From Sva-25 sp039714995 (GTDB taxonomy: Bacteria > Pseudomonadota > Gammaproteobacteria > Chromatiales > Chromatiaceae): a stretch of DNA of 10,158 nucleotides. The notes below the pieces were generated by a model. That model worked only from the letters and a program-made list of their open reading frames with translations. It was not told the DNA's origin and did not search any database. A program made the translations under genes and the position numbers. Location: positions 1 through 10,158 of the forward strand of contig JBDLII010000077.1 in NCBI GenBank assembly GCA_039714995.1, in the 5' to 3' direction. Shown piece after piece: positions 1 to 4,681 of this stretch; position 1 is the first letter of the stretch; every line of letters starts with the position of its first letter.

Positions 1-386
1 GCCATGACCAGCACCCCGGAAGCCGAGAACAGGGCGGCCAGCGCCCACAGGGCGTTGAAGGAGCCGATCACGGCATTTTCCGGCGCATCCTGCCGATAGA
101 GCACCCGCACTTTGTCGCCCGGCTTGTAGTGGTCTGCGCGATGTGTGACCCGGGATTGAAACTCAAGCTGCTCACCGCTTGCGGTGGTGAATGCAACCCT
201 CGGAAAATAGTGCAGCGACGAGGATTTGCCGGCTTTGCTGGACATGAACGGGTCGATGCTTATGATTGTGCCTTCGACCGAGGTCGAGCTCTTCAGCAGT
301 TGGCTGGATTTTTGCCAATGGCCATAACCGCTGCTCAATAGCAGGATGCCGATGAGCAGCATCAGCAGTGGGACAAGATAGCGCAA
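1..386 (-). CDS. DUF3592 domain membrane protein (3' part missing)
   Basis: The minus strand is open from a TTG codon at 386-384 to the left edge, giving 128 codons with no stop. Residues 2-20 form a very hydrophobic helix (RYLVPLLMLLIGILLL). A soluble beta-rich stretch at about 35-105 follows, with the pattern VEGTIISID, then YFPRVAFTTASGEQLEF, then YKPGDKVRVLYRQDAPENA. A second hydrophobic helix begins near residue 111. This order of helix, small beta domain ending in a Y-P-x-N/D-A type motif, and helix is typical of DUF3592 proteins, whose function is unknown. The TTG lies nine bases after the stop of the DUF302 gene and directly follows an in-frame TAG, so it is the earliest possible start. 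The next choice, ATG at 362-360, would cut the first helix in half. A weak AAGTAGG sits upstream of the TTG. The gene is probably co-transcribed with the DUF302 gene. The family call is good; the start is less certain. Confidence 0.8.
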   Translation of the reverse strand, partial: MRYLVPLLMLLIGILLLSSGYGHWQKSSQLLKSSTSVEGTIISIDPFMSSKAGKSSSLHYFPRVAFTTASGEQLEFQSRVTHRADHYKPGDKVRVLYRQDAPENAVIGSFNALWALAALFSASGVLVM

Positions 387-395
387 CGGTGCAGC

Positions 396-779
396 CTACT
401 TCGCTTCGTTGATGATGGCTGTCGTCGTCTCTTCCACCTCTGCGGCGACTTTCGCCAGCACCTCGGAATCTGAGAGCATCGCCAGCAGATCCCTGGGACT
501 CAGCATACCGATTTTGGTGGTTCCATCCTCCTCCCAGACTGAGATCCTGCAGGGCAGTGCCATGTTCAGGCTCATGTCATCGTTGAGGACTCTGTCCGCC
601 TGGCGGGGGTTGCAGACTTCAAAGACCCTGCAGCCGTGGGGGAAATCGAACCCCTTGTTGATCAGGGTCGCCTGCAGATCATGCACGTGCAGTACGCCAA
701 ACTGGTGATTGGCCACCGCGGCTTCAAGATCGGCTGCTGCCTGCTCCAGGCTTTTTTCGGATTCAACAATATATTTCAT
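396..779 (-). CDS. DUF302 domain-containing protein
   Basis: This is a 127-residue cytoplasmic protein with no signal peptide or membrane segment. The sequence fits the DUF302 family (TT1751-like alpha/beta fold). FGVLHVHDLQATLINKGFDF at about 27-46 is the usual start of the domain. A cysteine-containing strand, GCRVFEVCNPRQA (C50, C56), comes next, then ALPCRISVWEEDGTTKIGML (C77) near residues 74-92. The last 20 residues are a charged helical tail. The biochemical function of the family is not established; members are common in sulfur and metal oxidisers, sometimes in several copies. The ATG at 779-777 is preceded by AAGGGGAC about seven bases upstream, a convincing ribosome binding site. 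The DUF3592 gene follows after only nine bases. The gene is divergent from dapF across a repeat-filled gap. All three cysteines could be functional, but nothing here shows it. Confidence 0.9.
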   Translation of the reverse strand: MKYIVESEKSLEQAAADLEAAVANHQFGVLHVHDLQATLINKGFDFPHGCRVFEVCNPRQADRVLNDDMSLNMALPCRISVWEEDGTTKIGMLSPRDLLAMLSDSEVLAKVAAEVEETTTAIINEAK

Positions 780-816
780 CGCGGTGTCCCCTTGTGCGTA
801 GATTTGCAGAGGGGTG

Positions 817-825
817 ACTTTAGCA
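817..825 (-). promoter_or_regulatory. Possible extended -10 for the DUF302 gene
   Basis: Read on the minus strand the bases are TGCTAAAGT, an extended -10 (TGn plus TAAAGT, four of six to TATAAT). Transcription would begin near 810, giving a leader of about 30 bases that includes the GGGGAC ribosome binding site. A TTGACT at 841-836 looks like a -35 box but lies only 13 bases from this -10, which is too close for normal sigma-70 use. The call rests on motif shape only. Confidence 0.3.
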
Positions 826-861
826 TATTTATCGTAGTCAATGAGAGTGCGCAGGGCTCGA

Positions 862-928
862 TGTCATTGCGAGCGCAGCTGAGCAATCCCGACCAGATTG
901 CCGAGTCGCTTTACTCTTCGTTATACGC
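862..928. repeat. Decayed palindromic repeat of the CATTGCGAGCG type
   Basis: The left arm, 862-888, reads TGTCATTGCGAGCG and continues to GAGCAATC. The right arm, from 896 (GATTGCCGAGTCGCT) to about 928, has the layout expected of the opposite arm, but many bases have changed, so the two arms now pair poorly. I recall this as a dispersed intergenic repeat in diverse Proteobacteria and other bacteria, where intact copies end in CGCAATGAC. A 10-base perfect palindrome, CCCTGCAGGG, lies at its right end (928-937). No gene is present. The family assignment is from memory. Confidence 0.5.
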
Positions 929-950
929 CCTGCAGGGAAGTGATTGTTAA

Positions 951-1026
951 ACCACAGATAAACACAGATCAACACAGATGAAAAGATGAAGAAAACGATC
1001 TGTGTGTATCTGTGTTTATCTGTGGT
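951..1026. repeat. Palindromic ACCACAGAT repeat with 29-base arms
   Basis: The left arm is 951-979 and the right arm is 998-1026. The reverse complement of one matches the other at 27 of 29 positions, with the outer 19 bases (ACCACAGATAAACACAGAT) perfect. The loop is 18 bases of A-rich sequence. Each arm is built of a short phased unit, roughly ACACAGATA, repeated about three times, so the element is both a tandem and an inverted repeat. I recall arms of this kind as a widespread intergenic repeat in environmental bacteria. Transcribed in either direction it would form a long stable hairpin between divergent genes. Confidence 0.85.
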
Positions 1027-1035
1027 TAATAACAA

Positions 1036-1061
1036 GGTGGATGCGCTGTCGCTTATCCACC
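1036..1061. repeat. Short GGTGGAT hairpin repeat
   Basis: GGTGGAT at 1036-1042 is the exact reverse complement of ATCCACC at 1055-1061, with a 12-base loop containing GCGCTGTCGCTT. On the minus strand the phrase reads GGTGGATAAGCG and ends in GCGCATCCACC. I recall this as a small dispersed repeat in gammaproteobacterial genomes. It ends about 35 bases before the dapF start. Confidence 0.5.
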
Positions 1062-1080
1062 CTACAGCAGGTGCTGCTTC

Positions 1081-1089
1081 TGCTAAAAT
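1081..1089 (+). promoter_or_regulatory. Extended -10-like motif directly before dapF
   Basis: TGCTAAAAT matches an extended -10 (TGn then TAAAAT, five of six to TATAAT). No -35-like hexamer is seen 16-18 bases upstream, which extended -10 promoters can do without. The motif ends six bases before the dapF ATG, so initiation at the usual distance would fall on or next to the A of that ATG. The call is by motif only. Confidence 0.4.
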
Positions 1090-1095
1090 TGATCC

Positions 1096-1926
1096 ATGCG
1101 ACTCTCATTTACCAAAATGCACGGCCTGGGCAACGACTTCGTGGTGATCAATGCCATCGATCAGCAGCTTGCACTGAGTGCGGAGCAGATCCGCTTTCTC
1201 GCAGCACGGCGTTTCGGCATCGGCTGCGACCAGGTACTGCTGGTCGAGAGTGCACGCACGGAAGATACCGACTTCCATTACCGCATCTTCAATGCCGACG
1301 GCGGTGAGGTCGAACAGTGCGGCAACGGCGCACGCTGTTTTGCACGCTTCGTACGCGACCAGGGGCTCTCGGACAAGGAGATATTGAGGGTGGGCACTGC
1401 AGCCGGAGTGATCACTCTCTATCACGAAAAGAACGATCTGGTGCGCGTCAACATGGGATCACCGGAGTTTGAGCCGGCAAAAGTCCCGTTCGATGCCCGG
1501 CAGCAGGCGCCAACCTATCCGCTGGAGCTCGATGGTGAAAGCTATCAGCTGTCGGTCTTATCGATGGGCAATCCGCATGCGGTCATGGTTGTCGATGATG
1601 TGGAGCATTTCGATGTCGAACGGCTGGGACCGCTGCTGGAATCCCACCCGCGCTTTCCACAGCGCGTCAATGCCGGCTTCATGCAGCCCCTGTCACGCTC
1701 GGAAGTTGCACTGCGCGTCTATGAGAGAGGTGCCGGCGAGACGCTTGCCTGCGGCAGCGGCGCTTGTGCTGCAGTCGTCTCCGGTATCCAACGCGGGCTT
1801 CTTGATCAGCGGGTCACTGTCAGGTTGCGGGGCGGAGAACTTGTGATAAGCTGGCAAGGTGAGCATGCCTGCGTGTGGATGACCGGTCCCGCGGTGGCGG
1901 TTTTTGAGGGGATAATCGACCTATGA
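1096..1926 (+). CDS. dapF: Diaminopimelate epimerase
   Basis: DapF interconverts LL- and meso-diaminopimelate without a cofactor, the penultimate step to lysine and the source of the peptidoglycan cross-linking residue; it acts in the cytoplasm. At 276 residues it is normal length. Both catalytic cysteines are present: C75 in EQCGNGARC and C219 in LACGSGACA. Substrate-binding residues known from the Haemophilus enzyme also line up: N13 (HGLGNDF), N66, N159 (MGNPH), N192 and E210-R211 (YERGAGE). The two half-domains each contribute one cysteine. The ATG at 1096 is secure because an in-frame TGA lies at 1090-1092 and the conserved MHGLGNDF begins at residue 8. No Shine-Dalgarno sequence precedes it. 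The stop overlaps the DUF484 start as ATGA, so the gene heads a dapF-DUF484-xerC operon, the order known from E. coli. Confidence 0.98.
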   Translation: MRLSFTKMHGLGNDFVVINAIDQQLALSAEQIRFLAARRFGIGCDQVLLVESARTEDTDFHYRIFNADGGEVEQCGNGARCFARFVRDQGLSDKEILRVGTAAGVITLYHEKNDLVRVNMGSPEFEPAKVPFDARQQAPTYPLELDGESYQLSVLSMGNPHAVMVVDDVEHFDVERLGPLLESHPRFPQRVNAGFMQPLSRSEVALRVYERGAGETLACGSGACAAVVSGIQRGLLDQRVTVRLRGGELVISWQGEHACVWMTGPAVAVFEGIIDL

Positions 1927-2642
1927 GTAACAGCAAAGAGCAGTTTGATGACAGCATAGAGGATGCGGGTGACGAGCCTGTCGACGCGCAGTTTGAAGAG
2001 GCGGTTGCAGCCTATCTGCAGCGTCACGGCGACTATTTCGAGCGCCACCAGGAGCTGTTGACGGCGCTCGAAATTCCCCATGATGCCGGTGAAGGCAGCA
2101 TCTCCCTGCTGGAACGCCAGGTGCAGCTGCTCAGGAGCAAGGCGGGCGAACACCGCGTTCAGCTGGAGAATTTGATCAACGTTGCGCGCGAGAATGAGAG
2201 TCTCAACCAGCGCCTCTACGAGTTGACGCTGATGTTGATCGAAAGCAATGACCTTGAGAGCCTGATGGATACGTTGCTCGATGACCTGCGACAGCAGTTC
2301 GATGCGGACGCCGTCCAGCTGCGGCTGTTTGCCGACGACAACCTCGAGCAGGCAGTCAATGAAGGGCAGCCGGCATCGCTGCTGTTTGCCGATTTTATGC
2401 AGCAGGGCAAGCCCAAATGCGGCGCCCTGCAAAAAGAGCAGCTGGAATACCTGTTTGGCGACATGGCAGCTGAGACGGGCTCCGCGGCAATCATCCCGCT
2501 GGAGCACAAGCACACCAGGGGCATCCTCGCCATCGGCAGCCGTGATGCGCAGCGTTTTCATCCCGGCAAGGAGAGCGGCTTCCTACAGCGCCTCGGCGGC
2601 CTCGTGAGCCACTCGCTGGCGCGCATCTCCTACGGGAAATGA
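1923..2642 (+). CDS. DUF484 family protein (YigA-like, GAF-type)
   Basis: This 239-residue soluble protein belongs to the DUF484 family, whose members lie between dapF and xerC in many Gammaproteobacteria. After an acidic N-terminal tail, residues 24-56 contain the typical AVAAYLQRHGDYFERHQELLTALEIP motif. A predicted coiled coil covers about 58-108 (SLLERQVQLLRSKAGEHRVQLENLI onward). The rest, about 110-235, resembles a GAF domain and ends in AAIIPLEHKHTRGILAIGSRDAQRFHPG. The molecular role is unknown; its place beside xerC suggests but does not prove a link to recombination or cell-cycle work. The ATG overlaps the dapF stop (ATGA) and has GAGGGG about 11 bases upstream. The stop overlaps the xerC start in the same way, so all three are probably translationally coupled. 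Confidence 0.92.
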   Translation: MSNSKEQFDDSIEDAGDEPVDAQFEEAVAAYLQRHGDYFERHQELLTALEIPHDAGEGSISLLERQVQLLRSKAGEHRVQLENLINVARENESLNQRLYELTLMLIESNDLESLMDTLLDDLRQQFDADAVQLRLFADDNLEQAVNEGQPASLLFADFMQQGKPKCGALQKEQLEYLFGDMAAETGSAAIIPLEHKHTRGILAIGSRDAQRFHPGKESGFLQRLGGLVSHSLARISYGK

Positions 2643-3562
2643 GCCGCTCGGCTGACCTCGTCGATGAATTTGTAGACTATCTTCGTTACGAACGCCGCCT
2701 TTCAGCGGCAACGCTGCAGAGCTATCAGCGGGATCTGAAACAGTTTTCCAGCTGGCTGCGGCAGCAGGCGCCATCATCGGGCCGGGTAGCCTGGCAGCGG
2801 ATCCACCAGCACCAGGTGCGGGCATGGATCGCCAGCCGTCACCGTGAAGGCGTCAGCGGCAAAAGCCTGCAACGCCAGCTCTCCTCGCTGCGCGCCTTCT
2901 ACCGCTATCTGCTGCGTGAAGGGGCGGCGGTGGGCAATCCCGCTGAAGGCGTGCGCGCACCGAAGCAGCGGCGTTCACTACCTCATGTGGCCGACGCCGA
3001 CGAGGTGGCCCGGCTGCTGGATATGGAGGGCAGCGATCCTTTGCTGCTCAGGGACCGCGCGATGATGGAGCTTTTCTACGCCTCGGGTTTGCGTCTTGCC
3101 GAGCTGGTGTCGCTGAATGTTGATGATTTGCCAGCCGTTGGCGATCAACTGGAGGTGACGGGCAAGGGGGCGAAAACACGCCGCGTCCCGGTGGGCGGCA
3201 TGGCCCGCAAAGCCATTGACGCCTGGCTGAAGGTGCGCGCCAGGCTTGCTTCCGCGGCCGAGCCGGCGCTCTTTGTCAGCAAGCGGGGCAGGCGCATCAG
3301 CCCGCGCACGGTGCAGCAGCGCCTGGCATACCGGGCGCAACAGCAGGGGCTGCCGCAGCATCTGCATCCGCACATGCTGCGCCACTCTTTCGCCAGCCAC
3401 CTGCTGGAGTCCTCCAGCGATTTACGTGCCGTGCAGGAGCTGCTCGGGCATGCCGATATCAGCACCACCCAGGTCTATACCCATCTTGATTTCCAGCACC
3501 TGGCGCAGGTGTATGACAAGGCGCATCCCAGGGCGCGCAAGCGCAGGGATAAGCAGGAGTGA
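2639..3562 (+). CDS. xerC: Tyrosine recombinase XerC
   Basis: XerC, with XerD, cuts and rejoins DNA at the chromosomal dif site to resolve chromosome dimers at division. The 307-residue length is normal. Residues 5-95 form the N-terminal SAM-like core-binding domain (VDEFVDYLRYERRLSAATLQSY). The catalytic domain follows from about 115. All catalytic residues are visible: R152 (ASGLRLAEL), K176 (TGKGAK), H245 and R248 (HMLRHSFASH), H271 (LLGHADISTTQ) and the nucleophile Y280 (VYTHLDF). XerC is preferred over XerD because of the dapF-DUF484-xerC order and the LLGHADISTTQVYTHLDFQHLAQVYDKAHPRA ending, which is XerC-like. The ATG overlaps the upstream stop as ATGA. No prophage or integron features lie nearby, so this is the housekeeping copy. 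The haloacid dehalogenase gene yigB that follows xerC in E. coli is absent here. Confidence 0.96.
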   Translation: MSRSADLVDEFVDYLRYERRLSAATLQSYQRDLKQFSSWLRQQAPSSGRVAWQRIHQHQVRAWIASRHREGVSGKSLQRQLSSLRAFYRYLLREGAAVGNPAEGVRAPKQRRSLPHVADADEVARLLDMEGSDPLLLRDRAMMELFYASGLRLAELVSLNVDDLPAVGDQLEVTGKGAKTRRVPVGGMARKAIDAWLKVRARLASAAEPALFVSKRGRRISPRTVQQRLAYRAQQQGLPQHLHPHMLRHSFASHLLESSSDLRAVQELLGHADISTTQVYTHLDFQHLAQVYDKAHPRARKRRDKQE

Positions 3563-3569
3563 TAGTGCA

Positions 3570-3589
3570 TCGCGGTCTTCTGACCGCGA
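3570..3589. terminator. Hairpin between convergent genes
   Basis: CGCGGTC at 3571-3577 and GACCGCG at 3582-3588 form a perfect stem around a TTCT loop; an outer T-A pair makes it eight base pairs. It fills most of the 31-base gap between the stops of xerC (plus) and the membrane protein gene (minus), where a shared terminator is expected. Neither side has a clear run of T, so it is not a textbook intrinsic terminator. Confidence 0.55.
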
Positions 3590-3593
3590 ATTA

Positions 3594-4379
3594 CTAGCCT
3601 TCGTGAAAGATGTCCTTGTAGGAGGCGTAGAGGGAGGCGTAGATCATCGGTATCACGACGAGGAAGCCCAGTCCCATCAGCAGCACCGAGAGTATGAACA
3701 GCGGCAGAAACAGCAGGCCATAGACCAGCAGCGGCCAGATATTTCTCAGGCAGGCGGTGAAGCTCAGCTTCAGGGAGTCGATCACATCCCGGTTGTCGAT
3801 GGCGATCAGCAGCGGGGCGAACCAGAACGCCATCATTACCGGCAGCAGCAGCGCCGCCAGCAACAGCAGCAACAGCAGTCCTGAGGAGTCATCGCCAATG
3901 ATTGCCGCCTGCAGTTCCTGTGGGTCGGCGATATCTGCGCTGCTGCCGAGAAGCAGCGAGAAGAAGACGCCGATCAGCATGATGGCGACCAGAGTGATGG
4001 CGATATTGACGGCGCCCAGCGTGATCAGGCGCCCGCTCTGCGGTAGTCTGAATCCGGCGAACAGGTGCGAGATCAGGAAGGTCTCGCCGCGTTCGATGGC
4101 GGCGCAGCCGAGCATCATGCCGGCAACCAGCACCGGGAAGATGAGATTGACCAGTATCGACGCCAGCGGCAGCATGGAGAGCAGCAGGCTGCCACCGACC
4201 CAGATGATGGTGACGACGATCCAGGCCGTCGGCTCCTTCTTGAAATACTCCCACCCCATGATGATCCACGCCAGTGCGTGGGAGGCGGGAACACCGGCAG
4301 GCTCTCTGAATCGTCCGGGAGCGGGAGCACTATGCTCATCCGGAACAGGGGGGTGGATGTTATCTGGGTCGTCGTTCAT
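3594..4379 (-). CDS. Polytopic membrane protein, BPSS1780-like family
   Basis: This is a 261-residue inner-membrane protein. A proline-rich polar N-terminus (about 1-33) is followed by GWEYFKKEPTAW near 42-53, similar to the G-W-x-x-x-K-x-x-P entry of BPSS1780-type proteins of unknown function. About six hydrophobic helices can be seen at roughly 52-72, 74-95, 118-145, 168-194, 213-232 and 233-253. IERGE at 95-99 and IDNRDVIDSLKLSFTACLRNIWPL at 194-217 are the recognisable polar loops; the latter is a feature of this family. A leucine run at 168-174 (LLLLLLL) is coded by repetitive CAG-like sequence. The gene converges on xerC and is separated from gltD by a repeat-rich gap, so it is probably transcribed alone. 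No good ribosome binding site precedes the ATG, so the true start could be different; no other upstream start is evident. Confidence 0.8.
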   Translation of the reverse strand: MNDDPDNIHPPVPDEHSAPAPGRFREPAGVPASHALAWIIMGWEYFKKEPTAWIVVTIIWVGGSLLLSMLPLASILVNLIFPVLVAGMMLGCAAIERGETFLISHLFAGFRLPQSGRLITLGAVNIAITLVAIMLIGVFFSLLLGSSADIADPQELQAAIIGDDSSGLLLLLLLAALLLPVMMAFWFAPLLIAIDNRDVIDSLKLSFTACLRNIWPLLVYGLLFLPLFILSVLLMGLGFLVVIPMIYASLYASYKDIFHEG

Positions 4380-4437
4380 CTCATTTTTCGGGCGCGAGCA
4401 ATCGCGTAACAGAAGCTGTCATTTCGGTCTGATTTAC

Positions 4438-4520
4438 TGTCATTTAGAGCGAAGCGAGAAATCCTCGAACGCCATGCAGCATCAGCAGGTCCAGGATTTC
4501 TCCCTTTGGTCGAAATGACA
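4438..4520. repeat. Imperfect palindrome of the TGTCATTTCGA type
   Basis: The left arm is 4438-4465 and the right arm is 4493-4520. The reverse complement of the right arm matches the left at 24 of 28 positions. Both ends read TGTCATTT and both inner ends read GAGAAATCCT. The 27-base loop is unremarkable. I recall this as a dispersed intergenic palindrome found in many environmental bacteria. A partial third copy of the arm (CTGTCATTTCGGTC, 4416-4429) stands just outside. Confidence 0.8.
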
Positions 4521-4569
4521 TCGGCTTATAGGATGCTAACTCTCTATACGGGTAGCAGGATCGGGCTCT

Positions 4570-4620
4570 TCCTTTCAGGGCTGTCTAAAACAGGGATGTA
4601 TTCACGCGTCCCTGAAAGGA
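4570..4620. repeat. Inverted repeat with a competing inner hairpin
   Basis: TCCTTTCAGGG at 4570-4580 and CCCTGAAAGGA at 4610-4620 are perfect 11-base inverted repeats. A second stem, CAGGGA at 4591-4596 with TCCCTG at 4609-4614, uses part of the same right arm, so the two folds exclude each other. On the minus strand, the direction of gltD transcription, the inner stem is followed directly by TTTT (4590-4587) and could act as a terminator for gltBD. Confidence 0.6.
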
Positions 4621-4633
4621 GGAGTCTGACCGT

Positions 4634-4668
4634 GCGGGAGCACTATGGGTGGTTTATGTGACTCCCGC
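4634..4668 (-). terminator. Hairpin just downstream of gltD
   Basis: GCGGGAG at 4634-4640 pairs with CTCCCGC at 4662-4668. Three further pairs (CAC with GTG) continue the stem past one bulged A, leaving a 14-base loop. The hairpin begins 13 bases after the gltD stop. There is no T run behind it, so it may protect the 3' end of the gltBD mRNA or cooperate with the next hairpin and is not clearly an intrinsic terminator. Confidence 0.5.
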
Positions 4669-4681
4669 TATTCAAAGTCAA

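Larger units (their letters stand above)
780..1095. other. Divergent intergenic region with stacked repeats
   Basis: This 316-base gap separates the DUF302 gene (minus) from dapF (plus). It holds no credible gene. The one short reading frame on the minus strand is made of repeat sequence. In order it contains a possible promoter for DUF302, three separate palindromic repeat-like elements (862-928, 951-1026, 1036-1061), and an extended -10-like motif directly before dapF. Confidence 0.7.
4380..4681. other. Repeat-rich gap between gltD and the membrane protein gene
   Basis: About 300 bases without a gene. It lies downstream of gltD and upstream of the membrane protein gene, both on the minus strand. 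It contains a large imperfect palindrome (4438-4520), two overlapping alternative hairpins (4570-4620) and a hairpin next to the gltD stop (4634-4668). A lone half-copy, CTGTCATTTCGGTC, sits at 4416-4429. I see no clear promoter for the membrane protein gene and nothing recognisable in 4521-4569. Confidence 0.7.

Noticed and set aside
836..841. TTGACT on the minus strand as a -35 box
   Set aside because: It is 13 bases from the only plausible -10, and no -10-like hexamer lies at 15-18 bases.
838..1035. 65-residue minus-strand reading frame in the DUF302-dapF gap
   Set aside because: It is a translation of the two repeat elements at 862-928 and 951-1026; such repeat-derived frames are a common false gene call.
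1806..2561. 251-codon minus-strand reading frame opposite the DUF484 gene
   Set aside because: Antisense to a conserved, correctly coupled operon gene and shows no recognisable family.
2639..3562. Tyrosine recombinase as a mark of a mobile element
   Set aside because: The dapF-DUF484-xerC order and XerC-like sequence show the housekeeping enzyme; no att-like repeats, phage or integron genes are near.
4321..4647. GCGGGAGCACTATG occurs twice (4321-4334 and 4634-4647)
   Set aside because: A single 14-base repeat in 10 kb is not far from chance, and one copy lies inside a coding region; the flanks do not match.
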